Shown here in pieces: positions 27,968 to 36,343 of a stretch of DNA of 39,873 bases. The stretch is from Endozoicomonas acroporae. GTDB lineage: Bacteria > Pseudomonadota > Gammaproteobacteria > Pseudomonadales > Endozoicomonadaceae. Positions within the stretch are counted from its first letter, which is position 1, and each line of letters starts with the position of its first letter. The notes below the pieces were generated by a model that worked only from the letters and a program-made list of their open reading frames with translations, was not told where the DNA came from and did not search any database. The stretch covers positions 1 to 39,873 of the forward strand of contig NZ_PJPV01000052.1 in assembly GCF_002864045.1 (NCBI RefSeq), given 5' to 3'. The position numbers and the translations under genes were made by a program.

Positions 27968-28163
27968 AAAGCAAATCAAATTTTATAGACCATATTTTTA
28001 TAGCTGGCAAAACAGTCAATGCGGCTAAAGACTGAGTTCAAACGCACCAAAAGAGTGAAACAAGCAAGAAACATCCTTTTTCACTGAGATCTTCATGAAC
28101 ATCCATCATAAATAAGTGCCAATTGCCGATAAAGTAAGCTAACGTAATTTAACCGTCTTCTTT

Positions 28164-28192
28164 TTGTTTGATCATTTGATCGGATCAAACAA
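28164..28192. promoter_or_regulatory. 29-bp perfect palindrome, operator-like
   Basis: TTGTTTGATC and GATCAAACAA are perfect 10-bp inverted arms around a 9-bp spacer that itself contains a further TTTGATC. No T-tract follows on either strand in terminator fashion. It sits about 78 bp upstream of the small membrane-protein gene. TTGAT-CGG-ATCAA inside it is one base too tight for an FNR site. The rest of 27968-28270 shows no gene. Confidence 0.5.
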
Positions 28193-28270
28193 TGTTGATT
28201 CGATTGCTCGGTTCCGGAAGATAAGCTGTCCTGCAGTTCCGATATTGTTGACCAGATACTCAGGCATCTT

Positions 28271-28528
28271 ATGCGATATCTTCTCGTCTTGATCACTGCC
28301 ATCCTGCAGATTTTTTTTTCCACCCTGCTTAACCAGTTAGCCAGCAAATTGCTCAGACCTCGTGGTCGAATCATCTCCAGAAAAGAGCGCATCAAGCGCA
28401 GCTGGGTCAGAACGATCTGGTTGGTAGCAGGTACTTTCATGCTATTTAATCCGGCACTCCCGGTGATTATGATTATTGCCTTACCCACTACTTTTCTGAG
28501 CTTTATGATTCTTGATGAAATGCGATAA
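28271..28528 (+). CDS. Small two-helix membrane protein of unknown function
   Basis: The 85-residue product has an N-terminal hydrophobic helix (YLLVLITAILQIFFSTLL), a basic linker (RPRGRIISRKERIKRSWVR) and a second long hydrophobic region (TIWLVAGTFMLFNPALPVIM onward to TTFLSFMIL). This suits a two-pass inner-membrane protein with the basic loop in the cytoplasm. CAGG lies 6 bp before the ATG, and a hairpin terminator follows. A 153-codon frame on the opposite strand overlaps it but lacks protein-like character. Confidence 0.6.
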   Translation: MRYLLVLITAILQIFFSTLLNQLASKLLRPRGRIISRKERIKRSWVRTIWLVAGTFMLFNPALPVIMIIALPTTFLSFMILDEMR

Positions 28529-28536
28529 TAATCTGC

Positions 28537-28564
28537 AAAAAAAAAGGCTACCAACCGGTAGCCT
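28537..28564 (-). terminator. Bidirectional rho-independent terminator
   Basis: AGGCTACC-AACC-GGTAGCCT (28545-28564) is a perfect 8-bp stem-loop flanked on the left by nine A, giving a U tract on the minus strand for the dehydrogenase that ends at 28621. To the right CTCTGTTTATTGTTTT could serve the small gene on the plus strand. Confidence 0.85.
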
Positions 28565-28620
28565 CTCTGTTTATTGTTTTGCTTAAGGCTGATTCACTTT
28601 CAGCTCGTCAGACCAGCGAA

Positions 28621-30411
28621 TTAAACGTCGCCAAAATCATCCGCTTCCATGGCCATCAGGTTGTCGGCACCAGACTCAATGCACGCCTTGTGCATCTGGG
28701 CTCTTGGTAACAGACGCTGGAAGTAGAACTGTGCAGTCTGGATTTTAGCCTTGTAGAACCCTTCTTCAGTAGTACCATTCGCCAAGGCTTCTTTTGCCGT
28801 CAGAGCCATCCGGGCCCAGAAGTACGCCAGGCAGGCATAACCGGAGTACATCAGGTAGTCAACCGAGGCGGCACCAACTTCTTCCCGGTTCTGCATAGCC
28901 TTCATACCAATCTGCATGGTCAGATCGCCCCACTCCTTATTCATGGCAGCCAGCGGCTTGATAAACTCCTGGAGTTCTTCATTGTCTGCCTGAGCCTGAC
29001 AGAACTTATGAACCAGCTTGGTGAAGGGCTTCATAGTGGCACCCTGAGTCATCAGGACTTTACGACCCAGCAGGTCCAGCGCCTGAATACCCGTGGTTCC
29101 CTCATAGAGCATGGAGATACGGCAGTCACGAACATTCTGCTCCATCCCCCACTCACTGATAAAGCCATGACCACCGTAACATTGCAGACCGTGGTTAGCG
29201 GCTTCAAACCCTGTCTCGGTCATGAACGCCTTAACAATAGGCGTCAGGAAGCTCATTTCCAGGTCAGCCTGTTTCCGGACTTCTTCATCAGGGCTCTTCA
29301 CCAGGTCGGCCATTTGTGCCACGTAGTAAACCAGTGCCCGGTTACCTTCCGTCAGTGCCTTGATGGTCAACAGCATACGGCGAACATCCGGGTGGACAAT
29401 GATCGGGTCGGCAGGGCCATCAGGGTTCTTCGGACCGGAAAGAGAACGCATCTGCAGGCGGTCACGGGCATATCGAACAGCACCCTGATAAGCGATTTCT
29501 GCATGGGCAAGACCCTGAATACCGGTACCCAGACGGGCAGAGTTCATAAAGGTGAACATGTGGTGCAAACCTTTATTCACTTCACCGATCAAATAACCCG
29601 TGGCATCGTCAAAGTTCATCACACAGGTGGCGTTACCATGAATACCCATCTTGTGCTCAATGGAACCACAGCTGACACCATTGCTTTCACCCGGAGCATC
29701 CGGGCGATGACGGGGAACAATAAACAGGGAGATACCTTTAGTGCCTTCAGGTGCCCCTGGCAGACGGGCAATAACGATATGCACGATATTCTCTGCCATA
29801 TCGTGCTCACCGGCAGAGATAAAGATTTTGGTGCCGGTAATACGATAAGTGCCGTCTTCCTGGGGTACGGCTTTGGTTTTCAGCATACCCAGATCAGTAC
29901 CGCAGTGAGGTTCAGTCAGACACATTGTACCGGTCCACTCACCGGAAATCAGGCGGGAAAGGTACGTTTCTTTCTGCTCCTGGGTACCATGGGCTTCCAG
30001 AGTATTCATTGCGCCATGGCTCAGCCCGGGATACATTCCCCAGGACCAGTTGGATTCCCCCATCATTTCACTGAGCACCAGGCCCAGCGAAGCAGGGAGA
30101 CCCTGGCCACCATGCTCAGCATCACTGGACAGTGAAGGCCAGCCACCTTCAACAAACTGCTGATAGGCTTGTTTAAATCCGGTGGGGGTTTTAACGCCTT
30201 CTGGTGTCCAGGTACAACCTTCCTCATCACCCACACGATTCAGCGGTGAAAGTACCTGTTCACAGAATTTGGCACCTTCCTCCAAGATAGCGTCCACCAT
30301 ATCCGGAGTGGCATCCTGCCCTTGAGGGAGGTTTGTGTAATGTTCCTCATAACCCAGAACTTCATTACGGACGAAGCGGATATCTCGCAGGGGGGCTTTA
30401 TATTCTGGCAT
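28621..30411 (-). CDS. Long-form acyl-CoA dehydrogenase, FadE-like, with PsrA-type operator
   Basis: The 596-residue enzyme is a paralogue of the product of 24718-26496. It begins MPEYKAPLRDIRFVRNEVLGYEEHY, which closely resembles the start of the Pseudomonas PA0506-PA0508 group. It shows MCLTEPHCGTDLG, TGTKIFISAGEHD, GGHGFISEWGMEQ and YEGTTGIQALDLLGRK (catalytic Glu), plus the extra C-terminal domain. It should catalyse the first oxidation of fatty-acid beta-oxidation. The gene follows bioD in the same orientation, separated by 137 bp holding a promoter with a PsrA-type palindrome (30463-30480), so it is probably transcribed on its own and induced by long-chain fatty acids. A strong terminator follows. 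Confidence 0.94.
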   Translation of the reverse strand: MPEYKAPLRDIRFVRNEVLGYEEHYTNLPQGQDATPDMVDAILEEGAKFCEQVLSPLNRVGDEEGCTWTPEGVKTPTGFKQAYQQFVEGGWPSLSSDAEHGGQGLPASLGLVLSEMMGESNWSWGMYPGLSHGAMNTLEAHGTQEQKETYLSRLISGEWTGTMCLTEPHCGTDLGMLKTKAVPQEDGTYRITGTKIFISAGEHDMAENIVHIVIARLPGAPEGTKGISLFIVPRHRPDAPGESNGVSCGSIEHKMGIHGNATCVMNFDDATGYLIGEVNKGLHHMFTFMNSARLGTGIQGLAHAEIAYQGAVRYARDRLQMRSLSGPKNPDGPADPIIVHPDVRRMLLTIKALTEGNRALVYYVAQMADLVKSPDEEVRKQADLEMSFLTPIVKAFMTETGFEAANHGLQCYGGHGFISEWGMEQNVRDCRISMLYEGTTGIQALDLLGRKVLMTQGATMKPFTKLVHKFCQAQADNEELQEFIKPLAAMNKEWGDLTMQIGMKAMQNREEVGAASVDYLMYSGYACLAYFWARMALTAKEALANGTTEEGFYKAKIQTAQFYFQRLLPRAQMHKACIESGADNLMAMEADDFGDV

Positions 30412-30450
30412 GATGCATCCTCGATATTCTTTTACTTATGGATAAAGATG

Positions 30451-30480
30451 AGTATAGCACGATTCAAACAACTGTTTGAA
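30451..30480 (-). promoter_or_regulatory. fadE promoter with PsrA-type operator
   Basis: TTCAAACAACTGTTTGAA (30463-30480) is a near-perfect palindrome containing CAAAC-N4-GTTTG, the published-style PsrA motif (G/C)AAAC-N2/4-GTTT(G/C). On the minus strand a -10-like TATACT (30451-30456) lies 6 bp downstream of it. The operator would cover the -35/spacer region, a position suited to repression relieved by long-chain acyl ligands. Confidence 0.65.
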
Positions 30481-30548
30481 ACTTACGTTTAGACAGAATA
30501 AATGTCAATACATGCCAGCAAAAGTTATTACGAGTGAATTCAAGTAAA

Positions 30549-31229
30549 TCAAGCCAATGGTGAAATATCCAGATACCCGGCGACCTGACTGGCACTGGCC
30601 TCCTCAAGAAAGGGCACCACACCAAGACAGGGTGCTGGAATCAGGCTTTTCAGGGTCTCCAGATTTTCATCATAACGGCTCATATCAGGATCCACCTGAT
30701 TCGCCACCCAGCCTGCCAACCTGACACCATCACGGAGAATGGCTTCAACGGTAAGCAAGGCATGGCTGAGACAGCCCAGTTGCATGCCAACCACCAGAAT
30801 AGCAGGAGTATTCAGCGCTTTTGCCAGTCCGCTGATCATCTCCCGTGAGTTCAGGGGGACCCGCCAGCCACCAGCGCCCTCGATAAGAGCCAGATCATTT
30901 TTTTGCATCAAGGCACCGCGGCTGTAGCCCACAAGTCGATCCAGGGTCATACGTACACCGGCTTCCTGCGCCGCAATATGGGGGGCAATGGCAGGTGCCA
31001 GAGCCAGGGGGTTTACCTGTTCGTAAGGTAGAGTAAGTGTCATGGCCTCCATCAGAGCCAATGCGTCATCATTTCTCAAGCCATTTTCACTGTGCTGACA
31101 TCCCGCAGACACCGGTTTTAAGGCCAGCGTCGTTAACCCTGTTAAGCGTGCGGCCTCAAGCAGTCCACAGGTGACGACGGTTTTCCCGGCATCCGTATCC
31201 GTACCGGTGACAAAATAAGTTTTTCCCAT
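30549..31229 (-). CDS. bioD: ATP-dependent dethiobiotin synthetase
   Basis: The 226-residue protein starts MGKTYFVTGTDTDAGKTVV, carrying the family's modified P-loop. It closes the ureido ring of 7,8-diaminopelargonate with CO2 and ATP to give dethiobiotin. Further family marks are ALKPVSAGCQ and LALIEGAGGWRVPLN. It is the last gene of the bio operon, starting 3 bp after the bioC stop. bioA, which makes the substrate, is not in the window. Confidence 0.96.
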   Translation of the reverse strand: MGKTYFVTGTDTDAGKTVVTCGLLEAARLTGLTTLALKPVSAGCQHSENGLRNDDALALMEAMTLTLPYEQVNPLALAPAIAPHIAAQEAGVRMTLDRLVGYSRGALMQKNDLALIEGAGGWRVPLNSREMISGLAKALNTPAILVVGMQLGCLSHALLTVEAILRDGVRLAGWVANQVDPDMSRYDENLETLKSLIPAPCLGVVPFLEEASASQVAGYLDISPLA

Positions 31230-31232
31230 TTT

Positions 31233-32144
31233 CTACTCTTCACACACTGGCTTCTGCAAGACGCCGTAGAGGACCTGATAGGTCAAAGGCAACCCTTCAG
31301 GCTGTCGTATTTGTTCATAAGCCTGTTGCAAGGCTTCAAGTTTTCGTCGGGTCACCAGGCCACCTTTATCCGCCAATACGGTGTTTACCCCCAGAGCCTT
31401 TAAACTGCGCAACAGGGAGATCACATCGGGATAGAACAGTGTTTCAGGCTTCAGAGAGAACGCCTGGCGAACCAGATCACTTGCTTTTAGATACTGTTGT
31501 TGAGTGTCAAAGCTGTCAAAGCGGTTAACTCGATGCTTTTCACCCGCCAGACACCATGCATTATCCAGCTCTGCCAAGCTGCCTTCAGCCAGGGTAGAAA
31601 AGACAAAAGTCCCACCAGGCTTCAGTACTCTGCTCACCTCGCCAAGCACCTGCTCAAAATTGCACCATTGAATAGCCAGGCTGGAATAGATCAGATCCAC
31701 AGCACCGGACTGCAAGGGCATGGACTCAATATCACCAGAGCACCAGCCAACCCGGGGATGGCTGGTATTGTGCCGGGCAAATTGCAGCATCCCCATGGCC
31801 AGATCCATACCGATGACCACGGCATTATCATATCGTTCAGCCAGCGTCAGTGTGTGCAAACCGGTTCCGGTACCCAGGTCAAGAATACGGTGGGAGTGAA
31901 ATGCTTTTGAGCCTGGCTGCTCTGAGCTGAGCCGGGCCGGCAATCCCAGCATCGTCCGGGCAGCGACCCGCTTCTGTAATATGGCCGCCTGATCATAACT
32001 GTCAGCAGCCCGACTGAAATTTTCAGCAATACGCTGCTTTACCCGAGCGTTTGCCCGGTCTGTTGTCACGTTAATGGCAGAGGAGGCAGGCCGAAGACCT
32101 GCCAGGCTACCGGCAACCTCATTATGGACATGGATCGAACTCAT
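31233..32144 (-). CDS. bioC: Malonyl-ACP O-methyltransferase
   Basis: The 303-residue SAM-dependent methyltransferase has motif I ILDLGTGTGLHTLTLA, followed by VIGMDLAMGMLQFAR and DLIYSSLAIQWC. BioC methylates malonyl-ACP to disguise it for the fatty-acid elongation cycle that builds pimeloyl-ACP. The family N-terminus (RIAENFSRAADSYDQAAILQKRVA) begins about 35 residues after the listed ATG, so this protein carries a longer leader than E. coli BioC. The start overlaps the bioH stop (ATGA), indicating translational coupling. Confidence 0.95.
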   Translation of the reverse strand: MSSIHVHNEVAGSLAGLRPASSAINVTTDRANARVKQRIAENFSRAADSYDQAAILQKRVAARTMLGLPARLSSEQPGSKAFHSHRILDLGTGTGLHTLTLAERYDNAVVIGMDLAMGMLQFARHNTSHPRVGWCSGDIESMPLQSGAVDLIYSSLAIQWCNFEQVLGEVSRVLKPGGTFVFSTLAEGSLAELDNAWCLAGEKHRVNRFDSFDTQQQYLKASDLVRQAFSLKPETLFYPDVISLLRSLKALGVNTVLADKGGLVTRRKLEALQQAYEQIRQPEGLPLTYQVLYGVLQKPVCEE

Positions 32145-32911
32145 GTTCCGACATCCCCGCTGGACAGTCGCCGCACCTCACTGATAACCGGCTCGGGGTC
32201 ATCCATAAAGAAACAATGCCCTCCATCAAGCACCTGAACCCGATGCTTGGCAAACGCCTGCTCAATGGCATCAGCTGCCCCCACCGGAACAAGGGCATCG
32301 TCTTTACCAAACAGATGGGTCACCGGGCAGCGAATATCACCAAATACGGAACGAAGATCACTCTTGCCCAGTATCCCCAGCAGGCTTAGCAAAGTGCTGT
32401 CTTCGGCCTGATGATCGAGGTCAGCATCAGACAGTAGTGCCTGCAAGGATGTCGACAGCTCTTTACGCCGTGGACTGCCAGAACTGCACAGCAGAACAAA
32501 CTGCTGCAGCGTCTTGTCACGGGACTGGGACATACCTTGATAGAAACTGGCAAACAGCGTCGGATCCATTGCCTGCTGCCAGCTGTCATTCTGCACAAAA
32601 CAGGCATTCGCCCCCAGGTTAACGACAGCGGCCACATTATCCGGATACCGGCTGGCATACAGCGTTGCCAGCATTCCGCCTAGCGACCATCCCACCAGCA
32701 CGGCAGGCTTCTCAAACAGCTGATGATCCAGATAAGTCAGCAATGAGTTCCAGTCATGGCTGGTTTTGTACGCTTGTGACTCACGCACCAGGCCAGGCAA
32801 CTCGACAATGGAAACCCGGCGATGGTCTGCATCCAGGGCGTCCGCCAGTGATGCCATGGCACCGGCTGGCATGGCCCAGCCACTGATTAAAACGATCGGG
32901 TAGTTACTCAT
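32141..32911 (-). CDS. bioH: Pimeloyl-ACP methyl ester carboxylesterase
   Basis: The 256-residue alpha/beta hydrolase has the nucleophile elbow GWSLGG, an acid residue in LFGKDDALVP and the catalytic His in DGGHCFFMDDP. The position between bioF and bioC supports BioH, which cleaves the methyl ester from pimeloyl-ACP and so ends chain building. The start codon overlaps the bioF stop as TGATG, and its own stop overlaps bioC as ATGA. Confidence 0.92.
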   Translation of the reverse strand: MSNYPIVLISGWAMPAGAMASLADALDADHRRVSIVELPGLVRESQAYKTSHDWNSLLTYLDHQLFEKPAVLVGWSLGGMLATLYASRYPDNVAAVVNLGANACFVQNDSWQQAMDPTLFASFYQGMSQSRDKTLQQFVLLCSSGSPRRKELSTSLQALLSDADLDHQAEDSTLLSLLGILGKSDLRSVFGDIRCPVTHLFGKDDALVPVGAADAIEQAFAKHRVQVLDGGHCFFMDDPEPVISEVRRLSSGDVGT

Positions 32912-34134
32912 CAGGACAACACTCCTGTCATCGATAAAGATGCGGTGGCAGGTTGATCAGAAACGTCTGCAACACTTGTCGACTGTGCAGCCATTTTAAG
33001 GGCATCGAACAGGCGATCAACATGATGCAACGTATGGGATGCACTGAAGGTAATACGTAATCGGGAAGATCCTTCAGGCACCGTCGGAGGACGTATTGCC
33101 GTGACCAGTATCCCCTGCTCAGACAACCGGCGGCTTATTGCCATCGCCCGTCTTGCACAACCAACCAGCAACGGTTGTATCGGTGTTGATGACGGCATCA
33201 GAGGCAACCCCAGCTGCTCACAACCGGACCTGAAATAGTGAATCAGTGTCTGCAAATGCTCCCTGCGCCACTGTTGTTCCCGTAGCAGCGTCAGGCTGGT
33301 CAGGGTCGCCGACGCCACCGCCGGCGGCATGGACGTGGTATAGATATAAGTCCGGGCAAATTGAATAAGCGTCTCAATCAAAGCGTCACTGCCCGCCACA
33401 AATGCACCATAAGTTCCAAACGCTTTGCCTAACGTCCCCACCAGCACGGGCAGATGTTTCTGGTCCAATCCATAGGCTTCCGCAACCCCACCGCCAGTGG
33501 CTCCCAGGAAACCAAAACCGTGGGCATCGTCCACCATCAGCCAGGCCTGGTGCTGCTCAGCAAGTTCCGACAGCGCCTTTACCGGCGCAACATCGCCATC
33601 CATGCTGAACACGCCATCCGTTACGATCAACTTGCGTCGGGCGCGGGTTTTCTGAAGTCGGTTAGTGAGGTTATCCACATCATTATGCAGGTAACGCTGG
33701 AACTGGGCTCCAGACAACCGTCCGGCATCCAGTAATGAGGCATGGTTCAGGCGATCCTGAAACACCACATCCTGCTTACCCAGCAAGGCACTGATCACGC
33801 CCAGGTTAGCCATATAGCCATTGGCAAACAGCAGCACATGCTCTCTGCCGGTAAATTCCGCAAGCGCTTCTTCCAGCTGATGATGTGCCCGGCTGTGCCC
33901 AACCACCAGATGGGAAGCACCGCCACCGAGCCCATAGTGATCCGTTGCCTGTCGAAAGCTTGCGATAACATCGGGATGGTTTGCCAGTCCGAGGTAATCA
34001 TTGCTGCAGAAGGCAAGACAGTGCTGGCCATTGATAATGACCTCAGGCCCCTGGGGCGAGTCCAGGGTTTGACGACATCGATAGAGGCCAGCAGCATGGC
34101 GGGCCTCAAGCTCCTGTTCCAGATTGAAGCTCAT
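32911..34134 (-). CDS. bioF: 8-amino-7-oxononanoate synthase
   Basis: The 407-residue PLP-dependent enzyme condenses pimeloyl-ACP with alanine. Typical segments are [43 protein letters not shown] and the PLP-lysine motif [12 protein letters not shown]. The C-terminus has about 25 extra low-complexity residues (Ser/Thr/Ala rich) past the usual end ([11 protein letters not shown]). The start overlaps the bioB stop as TGATG. Confidence 0.96.
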   Translation of the reverse strand: MSFNLEQELEARHAAGLYRCRQTLDSPQGPEVIINGQHCLAFCSNDYLGLANHPDVIASFRQATDHYGLGGGASHLVVGHSRAHHQLEEALAEFTGREHVLLFANGYMANLGVISALLGKQDVVFQDRLNHASLLDAGRLSGAQFQRYLHNDVDNLTNRLQKTRARRKLIVTDGVFSMDGDVAPVKALSELAEQHQAWLMVDDAHGFGFLGATGGGVAEAYGLDQKHLPVLVGTLGKAFGTYGAFVAGSDALIETLIQFARTYIYTTSMPPAVASATLTSLTLLREQQWRREHLQTLIHYFRSGCEQLGLPLMPSSTPIQPLLVGCARRAMAISRRLSEQGILVTAIRPPTVPEGSSRLRITFSASHTLHHVDRLFDALKMAAQSTSVADVSDQPATASLSMTGVLS

Positions 34135-35267
34135 CAGCCATGACCAGCCATGTTTCGATCCGACTGGCTTGCCATGGCATCGTAGTAATGGTCATTGCTT
34201 TTTTCAGCGTCGTACATCGCTTTGATCGGGCACTGCTCAGGAGGCTGCACCGCTGATTGCTCGCCCCAATCATGCCCTTTATTGATGCCGAGCCTGGCAA
34301 ACAGCTGCCGGTCCTTATTCGCCTCAGGGTTCGCGGTGGTCAGCAGTTTATCCCCAAGGAAAATTGAGTTGGCCCCCGCCAGAAAGGCCAGCGCCTGAAT
34401 CTCATCACTCATCTGCTCACGCCCGGCCGACAGACGAACGTTGGACGCTGGCATCATAATTTTGGCCACAGCGATGGTCCGGACAAAATCAATACCATCC
34501 ACCGCCTCGGCGTCTGCCAATGGTGTGCCAGCGACTTTCACCAGCATATTGATGGGCACACTCTCCGGATGCTTCGGCATATTGGCCAGCTGAACCAGCA
34601 TCCCGGCACGATCGCGCTCGTTTTCACCCAGGCCCACAATGCCACCACTGCAGACATTCATCCCCGCCTCCCGGACAAACGCCAGAGTTTTCAGCCGGTC
34701 AGCATAAGTTCGGGTGGTAATGATGTTGCCATAGAACTCTGGCGAGGTATCCAGGTTGTGGTTGTAGTAATCCAGTCCTGCCCCGGCCAGCTCTGTGGCC
34801 TGTTCCTCACTCAGCATGCCCAGGGTCATACAGGACTCAAGACCCAGTGCTTTCACCCCCTTAATCATTTCAATAATGTAAGGCATGTCCCTGGCGGGAG
34901 GATTTTTCCAGGCCGCCCCCATACAGAAGCGGGTAGCACCGGAAGCCTTGGCGCTTCTGGCCTCCTCCAACACCTTCTGCACCTCCATCAATTTTTCCTT
35001 TTCCAGACCGGTATTGTAGTGACCACTCTGGGGGCAATACTTGCAGTCCTCCGGACAGGCACCCGTCTTGATCGACAGTAATGTGCTAACTTGCACCTGG
35101 TTTGGATCAAAGTGTTCTCTGTGAGCCAGCTGGGCCTGAAAGATCAGATCATTGAACGGCTGTTGAAAAAGTGCCTCTACTTCGGACAGCGTCCAGTCAT
35201 GACGAACGACACTGTGGCCAGAAGAGCTGGAGGAATTTTCTGCTGGAGCTGAACTAGTATTGGACAT
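34134..35267 (-). CDS. bioB: Biotin synthase
   Basis: The 377-residue radical-SAM enzyme inserts sulfur into dethiobiotin. The CxxxCxxC cluster ligands are in [17 protein letters not shown]. Downstream are [24 protein letters not shown] and the auxiliary [2Fe-2S] region with NVRLSAGRE. The ATG at 35267 is chosen because AGAGGA precedes it; a GTG eight codons upstream is in frame but poorer. The N-terminus carries a Ser-rich leader and the C-terminus a polar tail. It is the first gene of bioB-F-H-C-D and diverges from comF; an inverted repeat at 35316-35355 may be its operator. Confidence 0.97.
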   Translation of the reverse strand: MSNTSSAPAENSSSSSGHSVVRHDWTLSEVEALFQQPFNDLIFQAQLAHREHFDPNQVQVSTLLSIKTGACPEDCKYCPQSGHYNTGLEKEKLMEVQKVLEEARSAKASGATRFCMGAAWKNPPARDMPYIIEMIKGVKALGLESCMTLGMLSEEQATELAGAGLDYYNHNLDTSPEFYGNIITTRTYADRLKTLAFVREAGMNVCSGGIVGLGENERDRAGMLVQLANMPKHPESVPINMLVKVAGTPLADAEAVDGIDFVRTIAVAKIMMPASNVRLSAGREQMSDEIQALAFLAGANSIFLGDKLLTTANPEANKDRQLFARLGINKGHDWGEQSAVQPPEQCPIKAMYDAEKSNDHYYDAMASQSDRNMAGHG

Positions 35268-35315
35268 GACATCCTCTGGGGGAGGGAACACCGATCACGG
35301 AAGGGAAGAAAACCC

Positions 35316-35355
35316 TTGTTAACGGAGACCTGAGATTTATTGTTTGAGTTAACAA
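35316..35355. promoter_or_regulatory. Inverted repeat TTGTTAAC-N24-GTTAACAA upstream of bioB
   Basis: The two perfect 8-bp arms resemble BirA half-sites (TTGTwAACC...GGTTwACAA) and lie between bioB and comF. The gap between 9-mers is 22 bp, longer than the 14-16 bp normal for BirA, so the assignment is tentative. Confidence 0.4.
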
Positions 35356-35377
35356 CCATGAAAATGAAATTACCAAT

Positions 35378-35396
35378 CCTAGGAGCCTGTCCGAGA
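35378..35396. repeat. Short dispersed repeat CCTAGGAGCCTGTCCGAGA
   Basis: This 19-mer matches 7324-7342 at 18 of 19 positions and again lies between divergent genes (bioB and comF), about 60 bp before the comF ATG. Confidence 0.6.
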
Positions 35397-35456
35397 ACGA
35401 CATTTTCACAATAAAGATGCAAAAGATGATAACGGAATTACTGCCATCGTCAATCT

Positions 35457-36185
35457 ATGAAATTCTTTAAGGTTTACAACTGGTCTAATTTTAAACAACA
35501 AGTACAGGTCAAATGCATTCTTTGCCGGGGCCATACCACGCTTGCCCAACCACTTTGCCAATTATGCCTGGCAACATGCCCGGTCCCACTGTGCTTTTGC
35601 TCCTGCTGCGGCTTGCCCATTCAAGACAGCGACACGGGCATTTGTGGCCAGTGCCTGAAGCAACCGCCCTTATTTGACCACTGTCTTTCACCATTTCTGT
35701 ACCAGTTTCCCGTCAACCGGATATTACAAATGGTGAAATACCAGTCCAGGCTGGAACTGATAAAACCAATGGCCGCATCACTGGCTGATTGGTTGATGGA
35801 CTATTACCTTGATGATCAGTGGCCGGAAATCATATTGCCGGTACCACTGCACCGCAAACGCTTGCGGGAAAGAGGTTATGACCAGACGCTGTTGCTGACC
35901 AAAGCCCTGAAAAAACTGCTCAGTGTCAGAGACCTGGACATTGAACAACGGTTGATCAAAAGAACCATCCACTCTGTACCGCAGCAAAGCCTGGATGCCA
36001 CCGCCCGACAAAAAAACATTCGCAACGCATACACTTTAAACGGCACACCGCCGTGGCACCACGTTGCCTTAGTGGACGATGTGGTAACCACCGGTGCCAC
36101 CGTCAATGAAATCACCCGACTGTTGAAAAAAAGTGGTGTCAAACGCGTGGATATTTGGAGTGTTGCCAGAACACCGGAGAGCTGA
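35457..36185 (+). CDS. comF: ComF/GntX-family phosphoribosyltransferase-like protein
   Basis: The 242-residue protein has an N-terminal double zinc-ribbon (CILCRGHT, CQLC, CSCCGLP, CGQC) and a C-terminal PRTase fold with LPVPLHRKRLRERGYDQ and the PRPP-binding loop VALVDDVVTTGAT. Members are linked to DNA uptake or recombination (ComF) and, in enterobacteria, to gluconate use (GntX). The role here is not fixed. It diverges from the bio operon, as also seen in several gammaproteobacteria from memory. Confidence 0.92.
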   Translation: MKFFKVYNWSNFKQQVQVKCILCRGHTTLAQPLCQLCLATCPVPLCFCSCCGLPIQDSDTGICGQCLKQPPLFDHCLSPFLYQFPVNRILQMVKYQSRLELIKPMAASLADWLMDYYLDDQWPEIILPVPLHRKRLRERGYDQTLLLTKALKKLLSVRDLDIEQRLIKRTIHSVPQQSLDATARQKNIRNAYTLNGTPPWHHVALVDDVVTTGATVNEITRLLKKSGVKRVDIWSVARTPES

Positions 36186-36343
36186 TGATTATTGGAGCTG
36201 CTCCCGAACAGCCTGCGAGTACTGCATTCAGGGTAATCATCCACATTCACTTCAAAGCAGAATTCCACCCGGCGTCAGTGGCCAGTCTTTACTATTGGTT
36301 ATAGAATCCCCTCCACAGAACTCAGACTCCTTCGGAGGCCCGC

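Noticed and set aside
28172..28190. FNR/Anr site inside the 29-bp palindrome
   Set aside because: TTGAT-N3-ATCAA has a 3-bp spacer rather than the required 4.
28093..28554. 153-codon open frame on the minus strand
   Set aside because: It begins inside a terminator hairpin (its Phe/Ala start comes from the stem and A tract) and opposes the more protein-like 85-residue gene.
29008..30135. 375-codon open frame on the plus strand
   Set aside because: It is antisense to the acyl-CoA dehydrogenase at 28621-30411 and has the His/Thr-rich look of a shadow frame.
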